Of a DNA stretch of 64,000 nt, positions 54,651-64,000 are shown in pieces. The notes below the pieces were generated by a model. That model was not told the origin of the DNA and made no database searches. It saw only the letters and a list, made by a program, of their open reading frames with translations. Position 1 is the stretch's first letter. Each line of letters opens with the position of its first letter. The DNA lies in assembly GCA_020466095.1 (NCBI GenBank), contig CM035808.1, forward strand, positions 31,992,391 to 32,056,390. Direction: 5' to 3'. Position numbers and translations under genes: made by a program. This DNA comes from Chlorops oryzae. Lineage: Eukaryota; Arthropoda; Insecta; Diptera; Chloropidae.

Positions 54651-57118
54651 TCGAATGCCTGATTAATAGAACGGTTTACTCGTTCGCTAGCATTGGCTTG
54701 CGGGCTATAGACTGCGGTGAACGTGTGCGTTATACCCCTTTTACTAAGGAACTCCTTTAATTGATTCGATTTAAATTGTTTCCCGTTGTCGCTCATTACT
54801 ATTTCAGGCGTACCAAATTGACTAAAAATATTTTCACGTAGAAAGTCAATGATAACATTTGCTGTAAGCTTTTTGCAAGTCTTTAGAAAAGGAAATTTAG
54901 AAAGGTGATCGAGCACGATAAGTATCCCTATATTCCCCGATTTTGATCTCGGATATGGTCCAAGGAAATCTAAATACAGCTTTTGGAATGGCCTCTGAAT
55001 GGAATATTGCGCCTTCATAGCAGGTCTTAAAATGATATTCGGTGCTTTTGTTTGTTGACATACGTTACAACGTCTAATAAAATCTTTCACTTCCAGCGTC
55101 ATATTTGGCCAATAAAGATTTCGCTTAAGAAGCTCAAGAGTCTTACCCATTCCGAAATGGCTTTTATTTGGAGGCACATGCGAATTCTTGATTATGTCTT
55201 GAGTGAGATTTTTCGGTACCCATAATTTCCAATTAAAACATTCACTAACTGCGTCACCGTTTGGGTGCTCAGTACGAATATACAATTTTCCGTCGACTAT
55301 TTGCAGGTCAGGGAGCTTACTTTGATTTTTCCTCACATGATCTATTAAATCGAGATATTCACTTGAAGAAAACTCACCGGATTCAAGGTCGACTATAGGC
55401 ATAGTTCCTAATTCACATATCTCTTCAAAATTTTGTCTTGAGAGTGCATCTGGAACAATATTTTCTGAGCCTCGTCTATGTTCGATTTTAAACTTAAATC
55501 CCTGTAATTTCAATGCCCATCGGGCGAGGCGACCGGACAGATCAGTTTGTCGCATAAGCCACTGCAGGCTAGCGTGGTCCGTTATGATTTTGAATTCCTG
55601 CCCCTCCACGTATGCTCGGAATTTTTTTAAGCTAAATATTGCCGCTAAGCATTCTAATTCTGTCACGCTGTAATTGGACTGGGTCGGATTTAATTTTTTT
55701 GAAAAAAAAGCGATAGGCATTTCTATTCCGTCATCATTCACTTGGGCCAAAACTGCACCCACGCCTAATTTGCTAGCGTCGCATTGGATGATGAATGGCT
55801 TCGAATAGTCAGGATTAGCCAGAATTGGAGCGCTTGAAAGAATTTTTTTCAAATTATTGAACGCATTTTGAGCCTCTTCGTCCCATTTGAATCCTTTTGA
55901 CTTTTTCAATAGATCAGTTAAGGGGGTGGTTAACGTAGCAAAATTATTGATAAACCGACGATACCAACCTACCATCCCTAAAAATCGCCTCAGCTGCTTA
56001 ACTGTGCGCGGAGCTGGATAATCGCTTATGGCCGAAATTTTCGCTGGGTCGGTGCTAAGCGTTCCATTGCCAACTACATATCCAAGATACTGAACTTCCC
56101 TTATACAGAATTTGCTTTTATCGACGTTAATTGAAAGTCCAGCGCGCCTTAGATGGCAAGCAACTTCAGTCAAAACCGATATGTGCCTTTGGAAATCAGG
56201 CGAAACGATAAGAAGGTCGTCAAGGTACACAAAAACCTCCTCTTTCAAATTAGGTGGTATCACTTGATCCATCAATCGACAGAGCGCTTGAGGCGCATTA
56301 CAGAGACCGAATGGCATAACTTTATATCTATACAATGGCCTATTCGGAACGGTGAAGCACGTAAGATCTCTAGATGTTTTCGAGAGAGGAATTTGCCAAA
56401 AAGCACGGCGTAAGTCCAAAGATGTTATGAAATTAGCCTTAGGCAAACGGCTTAAGATACCTTCCAAATGAGGAAGTGGGTATGCATCTTTGATCGTAAC
56501 GCTATTCACCTTTCTGGAGTCTAGGCACAGTCGCACCTTGTTACCCTTTTTGACTAAGACTATGGGACTAGACCAAGGGCTATTTGGGCTTACCTCAATT
56601 ACGTCTAACTTAAGCATTTCATCTATTTCCTGGTGTACAAGTTTTTCAATAGCTGGGGATATGGGATAATACCTTTGCTTGATCGGGCGCGTGTTGGGTT
56701 CTAATTCAATTTCGTATTCCATTAAAGTAGTTCTTCCTAATCCTTCATTTTCAAATGAAGGAAACAAGTCTTTAGTTCGTTGAAGCAGTTGTTTTTGGTT
56801 TTCATTCAATTTAATTGAATTTATATTTTCTTCCTCAACATTATCTAAAGAAGCTATAATGTGAGGAGCAATTTCAAATTGGGTCCAAAAATCAACGCCT
56901 AAAATCATGCTTTGACGAATGCTTGGAATAACGTAGAAATTAATTGATTCCGTTCTATTCTTGAATGTTACTGGAAGGGTTATAGATCCATATACTAATT
57001 GCTTGCTCCCGTCAGCTGTGTTCACATGGGCTTGTATTTTTTTTAAATTTTCTTCTTGCATCAGGCTGTTTGCAAGACTACTGCCAACACACGATACTTC
57101 TGCCCCACTATCCAACAA
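54587..57118 (-). CDS. pol: gypsy Pol: protease, RT, RNase H, integrase (frame breaks before the end)
   Basis: Counting from codon 57118: protease LDSGAE (Asp 3), reverse transcriptase about 130-350 with YLDD at 298-301, RNase H with D447 and TDH at 513, integrase zinc finger (H647, H654, C684, C687) and catalytic D717, D777, E812 with DD35E spacing. The frame is open upstream of 57118 and lies +1 relative to gag, so a frameshift or re-initiation is expected. After about residue 822 the reading turns to an unrelated Ile-rich end and stops at 54587, while the conserved integrase C-terminus continues in the neighbouring frame. A one-base change near 54650-54665 would explain this. The copy is therefore probably not autonomous. 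Confidence 0.9.
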   Translation of the reverse strand: MLDSGAEVSCVGSSLANSLMQEENLKKIQAHVNTADGSKQLVYGSITLPVTFKNRTESINFYVIPSIRQSMILGVDFWTQFEIAPHIIASLDNVEEENINSIKLNENQKQLLQRTKDLFPSFENEGLGRTTLMEYEIELEPNTRPIKQRYYPISPAIEKLVHQEIDEMLKLDVIEVSPNSPWSSPIVLVKKGNKVRLCLDSRKVNSVTIKDAYPLPHLEGILSRLPKANFITSLDLRRAFWQIPLSKTSRDLTCFTVPNRPLYRYKVMPFGLCNAPQALCRLMDQVIPPNLKEEVFVYLDDLLIVSPDFQRHISVLTEVACHLRRAGLSINVDKSKFCIREVQYLGYVVGNGTLSTDPAKISAISDYPAPRTVKQLRRFLGMVGWYRRFINNFATLTTPLTDLLKKSKGFKWDEEAQNAFNNLKKILSSAPILANPDYSKPFIIQCDASKLGVGAVLAQVNDDGIEMPIAFFSKKLNPTQSNYSVTELECLAAIFSLKKFRAYVEGQEFKIITDHASLQWLMRQTDLSGRLARWALKLQGFKFKIEHRRGSENIVPDALSRQNFEEICELGTMPIVDLESGEFSSSEYLDLIDHVRKNQSKLPDLQIVDGKLYIRTEHPNGDAVSECFNWKLWVPKNLTQDIIKNSHVPPNKSHFGMGKTLELLKRNLYWPNMTLEVKDFIRRCNVCQQTKAPNIILRPAMKAQYSIQRPFQKLYLDFLGPYPRSKSGNIGILIVLDHLSKFPFLKTCKKLTANVIIDFLRENIFSQFGTPEIVMSDNGKQFKSNQLKEFLSKRGITHTFTAVYSPQANASERVNRSINQAFERIYLRIRLIGIIISLILAKP

Positions 57119-57392
57119 CCCGGAATAGACGACCCCGTTAATAGACAGCTCTGCATAAGCTCTTAAATCGTTAGCCTTGTACTGAATTGAACTGATGAAT
57201 TTTGTTAATTTGTGGCGTTTTTGGCGGATATTTTCCAGTATTTTTTTATCCGAATAGCCGATCGGGTGGGATTTTTATGTGTTTTATTGAAAATTCTCTC
57301 TCTAGCCTCTAAGTAATTTTGTAAACGCTCGTTGTACGGAATAATTTGAAAAATTTTACTAGAATTTGTAGAGGAAAAAGGACATGATTGTT

Positions 57393-58988
57393 TTATTTGG
57401 GTTTGAATGTTGGGAGTTTCGAGCGAAGACTTTGTTGGGTGTCCTCGCTCCCTTTGGAGTTTTCCGGATTGCATATTTTACAATTAGGCTTGTAAATTCC
57501 TGGCAAGCCGCATCCATAGCAAAATATAGACCTTTCAGCTAAACAGTCGTGATAGCGATGCCCCTCAGATCGACAATTCCAACATATTAATTTAGCAAAA
57601 TTGGTGCGCTTAGGAAGTTCAAGGATTTCTGCCTGATCTAAATAATCTTCGTCCTGATTTCCGATACTCAGCTCTTGTGCTACCTCATTGATTTGCCGGC
57701 GTGGCACTCTACTATTTGAATTAGACGCTAAAGGGGATTGGAAGGAGCTAGCCTTGGATATTTCACCAATCAAATGTTCGTGTTTTAAGCACAATCTCCT
57801 TAATTCTGCCATTGAACCTATCGGAACGTACAAAAGCTGCTGACGCAGCCGAGGGCGTAAGCCGCGCTGTACGGTTTCAACCATTTCAGTTTCTGACATA
57901 GGGCTATTCAAACTTTCGGACAATTTAAGAACCGCGTTTTTAAAATCGTCGAAGGACTCAGTTGGATTCTGTTTTCGAGCGCGCATTGCATCCTTAATGT
58001 CCGTATCGGATCGATGTTCTGCAAAATTAAGTTTGAGCGCTTGACATAACAAAGGCCACGTTATACGGGTGACTGATCGTCGAAATCTCCAGTACCAGTC
58101 TCTTGCTTCTCCTACAAAAAGACCGTGCAGGTGTTCGCACAGCAGGTTGAAATTACCCCCTAGAGTATCGATGACCTGTGACTCGAGACGGTAAATAAAA
58201 TTTTCAACCGAAAGTTTCGGCGAACCGTCGAATTTAATGTCCCAGCTTGATATCAACTGAGAGATTCTACCGGATTGCGATACCGAGCTTATATGGCTTA
58301 CCCTTTCTGTCGCAGGTGCTTGAAAAAAACTATTATTTGGCATTTCTTGAGGCCAAGTGAGACTTGATACATTTTCGGCTGGAGCTTGCGTTGTTGTATT
58401 CTGAGGAGTATCCTTTGAAGTGTGCATATTCATGCGGCTGATAATCAGGGCTAAGGAGTTTTCTATGCTTTGTCCTACCAGTTGTCCTACGCGAGCTTCA
58501 AAATCTTCAAGCAACGAGTCCTGTCTATTAGCAATAATAGATCCTACAATGTCGCGAATGCGAGTTTCTTCAGCTGAGCTGTTTTCTAAATTTGAGGCGG
58601 TGTTAGAGTCGTTTACCGGCAGAGGCTGTGGTGATAAAAGGGATGGCTGTTGTACGACAGCAGTCGGTTGAATTGGGTTTGGATTTTGTGCTTCCATATT
58701 ATTTTGTGAGGTAGATGGTAAATTATTAGCGGCCGGCGACACCTGATTTGCGACGCGCGACTGCGACCGAGTATTAGGCTTATGAAGGAATCTTTTGATA
58801 TCACAATGAGATCGGCACTGTGGGCAGGCTGGATTCTTTTTAAGAAAATTAATAAGGCAGTCGCGATGGAATCGGTGGTAACATGCTGTGTTAACTAAAT
58901 CTTCGTCCTCGCCAAAATCGTTTAAGCAAATATGACATGTATTTTGAGTAAGAAGAATCAAATTTTCACTGCTGTGTCGTACCGACAT
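57393..58988 (-). CDS. gag: gypsy Gag with N-terminal RING-H2 finger
   Basis: 531 residues from a true ATG. Residues 18-58 form a RING-H2 finger (C18, C21, C36, H38, H41, C44, C55, C58). A Gln/Asn/Ser-rich region follows, then a capsid-like middle part (about 240-420, with the FDGSP and WYWRFR strings typical of gypsy Gag). The end has a CCHC knuckle (469-482, CWNCRSEGHRYHDC) and a second Cys cluster (CYGCGLPG, 490-506) where the His is absent. Gag normally builds the particle and binds RNA. A RING-H2 finger at its start is not standard and might give ubiquitin-ligase activity; that is inference. Confidence 0.88.
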   Translation of the reverse strand: MSVRHSSENLILLTQNTCHICLNDFGEDEDLVNTACYHRFHRDCLINFLKKNPACPQCRSHCDIKRFLHKPNTRSQSRVANQVSPAANNLPSTSQNNMEAQNPNPIQPTAVVQQPSLLSPQPLPVNDSNTASNLENSSAEETRIRDIVGSIIANRQDSLLEDFEARVGQLVGQSIENSLALIISRMNMHTSKDTPQNTTTQAPAENVSSLTWPQEMPNNSFFQAPATERVSHISSVSQSGRISQLISSWDIKFDGSPKLSVENFIYRLESQVIDTLGGNFNLLCEHLHGLFVGEARDWYWRFRRSVTRITWPLLCQALKLNFAEHRSDTDIKDAMRARKQNPTESFDDFKNAVLKLSESLNSPMSETEMVETVQRGLRPRLRQQLLYVPIGSMAELRRLCLKHEHLIGEISKASSFQSPLASNSNSRVPRRQINEVAQELSIGNQDEDYLDQAEILELPKRTNFAKLICWNCRSEGHRYHDCLAERSIFCYGCGLPGIYKPNCKICNPENSKGSEDTQQSLRSKLPTFKPK

Positions 58989-59811
58989 GACAACGAAATT
59001 ATTAAAAAAATTTGAAAATTTTCCCTGGAATATGTTTTTATTCTTTGGGTTATATTTTTATTTTTTTTTATTTTTTATTTTTTTTATATATAAGTATATA
59101 CAACTAAGACGCGAAAGTTAAAATTTGATACTTTCCTGCTCGTTTTTTTTTTTTTTTTTTTTTATATGCTATAAAAGTGATGCAAATGTGTGAAAGAAAA
59201 ATAAGTAATCAGATTTTTTTTTTTTTTTTTTTTTTAGTTTACAATAGAATTTTGTTGAGTGTAGCTTTACTTTCCAAAACTCGTTTGCGTCGAATAAATT
59301 GTAGTGATTGGAGTCAGATTGGTGCATTAAGATTAGTGAAAACGGCAACACATTCAAAATGGTCTTACACCTGAGAGCATAGTCTGCCGATGTAGCAAAT
59401 CCGAAATTAAATGGTTTTTTCCTCTTTAATATTTTATTTTATTTTAACGATTTATAGGTTAATTTTGATTTCATATGCGGTCAGTATATAAGGCATTTAG
59501 CCACTAAAACACTGCATTTCCGGCATAGTATTCAAATTTAATTGAAGAAAGAATTTAGGCAATATTAATCCTCCCGTGGTGCGAAATAATGCTACAAATC
59601 CATGTAATGCCTTTTCCTACAGGGGCAATATAATATTTAGTTTAATTTAATTTTTTGTTTGTTTGTTTTTTTTTTCTCTTGATTTTAATTTTTTTTTCTC
59701 TGTGTATTTAGAACCAAAGATGTTCTCAAATTTTAATTCGGAGGGCATTGCAGTCTATTAACTCAAAAGAGATTAGATTATAGATGAAATAAAAGAGCTA
59801 TTTGGCCCATC
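58989..59811 (-). other. 5' leader of the gypsy element
   Basis: Untranslated leader between primer site and gag ATG, with long A runs on the minus strand (near 59144-59163 and 59215-59235). No coding seen. Confidence 0.6.
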
Positions 59812-59824
59812 CGGTTGGGCGCCA
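59812..59824 (-). promoter_or_regulatory. primer binding site, tRNA-Lys type
   Basis: Five bases after the 5' LTR the minus strand reads TGGCGCCCAACCG; TGGCGCCCAAC is the complement of a tRNA-Lys 3' end, as in many gypsy elements. Confidence 0.75.
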
Positions 59825-59829
59825 TTTTC

Positions 59830-61536
59830 TGTTATGTGCACGTGGCAGCATACTGCCCGGTTCTGCCAGGGGTTAGAGAGCGGGATGCTTCTCAGGAACC
59901 GCGAGTTCCGTGTGCTTTCCGGCTGCTTCAGTCGTGGGGAGGTTCATCTACTCGCGGACCCTTACTCACTCACTAAAAGGCCATAATCAGAAAAAAAAAT
60001 TTGTTGCACACGGTGTATACAATACTCAAAAAAAATAAACAAAAACCAATAACACTGATCTAATAAAAACGAAGTAAGCTACATATGACTGAGAAAAAAA
60101 AAACGGACTAGCACCGAACTGGCTCCAACCGACACACTACTTGGATGTAGCATGTTCTCCTTCGCCCACCCTACCATGATTTCTGATGTTCCGAAATCCC
60201 TTTTCGACACAAACGAGGTTTGAATTTCAAGCTACATACAAATTTAGATTATTCCAACATATTTATTTTAGATCTTTTAAGCTACATGTTTTTTTTGTCT
60301 TAGCCTAAACTCTTGGCCAATGAGTTAACACAAAGTTAAAGAAAATTTCAATTCTATTCTCGATATAAAAAAAATGGTTGTTACATAAATAGAAATATAT
60401 ATATATATATAAAGTACAAAAACTTAAAATAAGAAAAGGCTTATCTGGTCGCGCCCGTATCGATATGCTGGATACGGTTCCAACGATGAAGGCTCTCTCG
60501 AACTGATCCACGGCGTCGAGTTTCGTAAATTAGCAGCTGGATGTAATAAAGATGCCGTCAGTGTATTCTTGATACGTTTTAGTTGTGTCCTCTTTTTTTA
60601 ATAAATGTCTTTCTATTTCTGCAAGGTTTTATTTTGTTTTCTTTGGTTTACTGATAGTTCTAGTTTAGGTTTTACTTGAGAATTTGTTTTTTTTTTGTTT
60701 TTGCGGCGATATAAGTTAAAACGTTGTTTTATTTTCTTACATTTTCTGTTTTCTTTCGTCTATGTGTTTTTAGAATATAATTTATCTTAGTTTTGTTTTT
60801 TTCTTTTTTTCTCAAAACCTTTTTTTCTTTTTAGTTTCTTAAACTCGTGTTTTCTTTTACTTGTTTCTTTTAATTTTTGATTTTTAAATTTTAGCGGAAA
60901 AGTATAAAATGTAAACTTTTGCTTTTTAGTTCTTTAAACTCGTGTAATTTTTTTTTTTTTTGTTTCTTTCAAATTTTGATTTTTAAATTTCAGGGGAAAG
61001 ATATCAAATAATAACTTTTTCTTTTTAGTTCTTTAAACTCGGGAATTTTTTTTTTTCTTGTTTCTTTTAAATTTTGATTTTTAAATTTCAGCGGAAAATG
61101 TCAAATGATAACTTTTTATTTTTAAATTTTAAAAACTGTTTCTTCGCGAGGCACAAAACTGTATGCCAAATCACGGCGCTCTTGACGATCAATTACTGAC
61201 TGACTCTATTCGTGTCTCACTCTCAATTTCTTATAGTCTTCCCTTCTATTAGGCTTTGACCAAAGGGTTCGATTCAAATGGTTTCGAACTTGAGAGAACC
61301 TTTAAGGTTTAAATGAGCAAACGGTAAAATCGTACGATTTTGGTTGTGATATTTAGTTCGAAAACAAGGGATAATCGTATGATATTAGCTCGAAAACAAG
61401 CGAGGATCATGTGATATTGGTTCGATAATAAGCGAAGATCATAAAAAAATTTTAGGAGGCAATAAAAGTTTTTCTCTTTTTAAATTTATTTTTGATTTAG
61501 AATTGAGTACCCTATGGTCTGTCAACTCCCACTACA
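59830..61536 (-). repeat. 5' LTR of the gypsy element
   Basis: 1707 bp. On the plus strand it starts TGTTATGTGCACGTGGC and ends CACTACA. It contains three diverged copies of a unit of about 115 bp built on TTTAGTTCTTTAAACTCG and TTTAAATTTCAGCGGAAA (60835-61130). Confidence 0.92.
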
Positions 61537-61540
61537 GATT

Positions 61541-62271
61541 GGTGGTTATAGTCAGCCCTAATTTTTGTAAAACATAGGGAAAGGCTTATTTTGTTGCATG
61601 TGTATTTTTCAAATTACCTTTAAAAGTGCTTTATCTATGAAATTTGGGCGATTTTAGTAACCTGATCAATGGAAGTTATCGTCCTTAATAATTCCACTCA
61701 GAAGAATCAACCAAAAAACAACAACAAAAAATCTTTAACGAATAAGTTGATAATTATCTTCTAATTACGCAAGCTCAATTAAATATTGTTTTTTGATAAA
61801 ATTTATTATTGGCCGTTCTATTTTATAATACCAGAATTGATGAATTGAAATGAAAAAAGGTTGAAATAAAAGCCTATTTTCATGACAAAAACCCTTTTGA
61901 AAAAAAATGTCACGTCACTATGTCACGTAACGTATCATAATATACCTCAATAAATGAAAAGTAAAAAGAATTTTCTGGAATAAAAGTTTTGACACGAAAA
62001 CTGCAATATTTCTCGTCATTGTTCATGAAGTTTCCCTAAAGACCTCATATTATTTAGGAAGATTTTTGCAGTGCAGTAGATGAAGAAAAAACCGACTCCC
62101 GTTTTTTGTCACGTGCGCCTCAGCATTTAATAGAAAAATCTCTGGACCGCACTTTCGCTGGCCACCACATTTTAAACCAATTATTCTACAGCTTAGGAAC
62201 TGTCAGATAAGGGAGACAAGGGTTGAAAAAATTGATACTTCATCGAAATTTTTTGCATCAAATGCGTACGA
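61541..62271. other. no gene seen
   Basis: AT-rich. Several GTCACGT words (61911-62110) suggest remains of the MITE family at 1863-2071. Confidence 0.35.
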
Positions 62272-62305
62272 CTGTCACGTGCGCAACCATGGAAATACCC
62301 ATATG
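62272..62305. repeat. lone right end of the ATATGGGTATTTCC MITE family
   Basis: GTCACGTGCGC followed by GGAAATACCCATATG, as at the right end of 1863-2071. Confidence 0.45.
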
Positions 62306-62475
62306 TAAAACAATTAAAAAAAAAAAATTTAAAAAAAATTCAGAAAATATTCAAAAAAATATTCAAAAAAATTTTTAAAAAGTTTACAAAATTCAAAAAA
62401 TTAAAAATATTCAAAAAATATTCAAAAAAATTCAAACAAAAATTCAACAAATTCAAAATTTTCAAAAAATTCACG
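62306..62475. repeat. A-rich simple repeat
   Basis: Repeated AAAAATTCAAAAAATATTC-like words for about 170 bp. Confidence 0.85.
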
Positions 62476-64000
62476 GTCGAAAATTCCAAATTAGTTCGAT
62501 TTAGTATGCCTATTAAAATGTTGAATTGTCAAATTAACAAAAAAAAGCCTACTTCAGTGAATAAAATATTAAAAAACCACAGTTAAATGCAAAAAAATTC
62601 AAAATCCGAACTCTAGATATAACCACAAGTAAATGCGCAACGTAATTCTCGGCCAATCTTTCCGAGATCGATTTCAAACTGAATTGCGGCCAATCCAGCA
62701 AATATTAATATGGAAATTGGCGACATCTATCAAGTAAGTTCAGGAACTGCATTTCAGATTTGATTATCGCAAATCTGTGTCTTGCGCTTTTAACATTCTT
62801 AAATATCTTTGGGTTCTTATACACTTTAACTCATCATGCAAGAAATCTGTCCTCATTTAAAGCACTTTAAGATCAGAAAACCTGCTTCGCTCACATCCTC
62901 TTTGGTGCCATAAAAACACGAAATTCTTATGAATGTGTAATTAAATTATTAAAAAATATTGCATACTTAAATTACTCAAACGCTGTGTGTGTGTGGCTTT
63001 TAAAAATTAAAAAAATGCAATTAAACTTCTTAACCTACTCTGCAAATGAAGTTTTCATAATTCAGTGGGGCGCCCGAGGCGGTTCGGTTCGGTTCATTCT
63101 TTCGAAGTGGATGTAATCTCGAAATAGCAAAACGAATGCAACAGCAATTGGGCTATTTGTGAATGTAATTTAAATCAGACCGTAAAACACATTTCGTGTA
63201 TTTTATGGAAATTGCATTCGTAATCAATTGTGAAAATATGAATTCCGGAATGAACACTTTCACAATGCTTAAGATAACAGCATGAAAGTTGATTTAATTA
63301 ATTTGCTCAGGTGGGAATGCAAGAAAGGTGAAAGGGACTGGGACTACAAAAGCAATTCGATATCATTCATTATAGCAACACATATTGTATGTGTGTGGGG
63401 CCGTAAGTAAGAAGCATCTAACTCACCTTAAGCTGAAAATTAAATTTTATTCCCACAGGTATGGTAATTAGTTTTTATGAATTGTTTTATTCCGTTTGTA
63501 TTTGCCATCCTAAATACGAAATTAAAAACGATTAAGCGACAGCAACTTGTTTGCTACAAATTTTAGAATTTCCAAAAATTTTTCGACTTTAATATTGATA
63601 TTGATGGTCGAAAAAGACAGTTTATAAAAGCTCATTATCCGGAAATTGGTTGTTTGACCAAATTTAAATGAGTAAAATAATAGTTTTCGGAATTTCCGGT
63701 TGTGAGAATTTTCCACGCCTGCGAATGAATGTCCTTAGGCGACTAATTGAGCTCATTTTCAGAATTTTTTCAAATATTTAATGCCATAATTAAAACGGAT
63801 TTTATGCAGCTTATGTGAGTTCTACTGTATCAATATTCAATGGGTTGTAGTAATAGATATCAGATATTTCTGTATGACTAAAACTCATTACGTCAAAATA
63901 AATTCCAATTAGAATTATAAGTAATGCTTTTAGGCTGTCAACGTTTTTGTATAGGTATTTCTGATTGGAAAAATGTTTTAGAATTAGAGCTTCACAGAAA
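62476..64000. other. no gene seen
   Basis: AT-rich sequence; nothing identifiable. Confidence 0.4.

Larger units (their letters stand above)
52408..61536 (-). mobile_element. Ty3/gypsy LTR retrotransposon, full length
   Basis: 9129 bp, flanked by the 4-bp duplication GATT (52404-52407, 61537-61540). Order on the minus strand: 5' LTR 61536-59830, primer site, gag 58988-57393, pol 57118-54587, an integrase C-terminal part in another frame 54527-54084, 3' LTR 54108-52408. No env-like frame. The two LTRs differ mainly in homopolymer lengths, so the insertion is young. Confidence 0.93.

Overview
This window is from a dipteran genome, most likely a tephritid fruit fly. It is AT-rich, its genes have introns, and long stretches are stacked transposons of insect type (irritans-like mariner, hAT and PIF/Harbinger MITEs, tRNA-derived SINEs, a Ty3/gypsy LTR element). 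The organism call is inference from style and element content; no gene here names the species.

Left third (about 1-17.6 kb, minus strand): seven exons fit together, phase by phase, into one large gene for a zona pellucida (ZP) domain membrane protein. The ZP-N half lies in exon 1 (16743-17452 or further 5'). ZP-C is spread over exons 2-5, the transmembrane helix is in exon 6, and the stop codon is at 925. Intron 1 appears to use a rare GC-AG donor. It holds two identical tRNA-Phe(GAA) genes in inverted orientation. The large introns 2 and 3 are filled with transposons: a 5'-truncated LINE tail, three element types with clear TSDs, and two tRNA-derived SINEs.

Middle (17.6-31 kb): a mobile-element-rich intergenic region leads to two convergent C2H2 zinc-finger genes, A (24582-25940, +) and B (26205-27472, -). 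Each has a short first exon, one phase-0 intron, and poly(A) signals that meet tail to tail. Beginning 17 bp upstream of gene B's ATG is a nest of transposons: a TA-flanked MITE interrupted by a PIF/Harbinger deletion derivative and a hAT MITE. The Harbinger copy is itself interrupted by another hAT element and a Tc1-like MITE, and that hAT element carries one more insertion.

31-50.8 kb: further composite hAT and Helentron/DINE-like elements, a pogo-like element, a 114-bp tandem repeat and an old diverged 632-bp duplication. I see no host gene here; 38-50 kb looks like plain intronic or intergenic DNA.

50.8-61.5 kb: a complete mariner with an uninterrupted 341-aa transposase, then a 9.1-kb Ty3/gypsy retrotransposon on the minus strand with near-identical 1.7-kb LTRs, a 4-bp TSD, a tRNA-Lys-type primer site, a Gag starting with a RING-H2 finger, and a Pol that loses its frame just after the integrase catalytic triad. 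The last 2.5 kb is AT-rich DNA with no gene seen.
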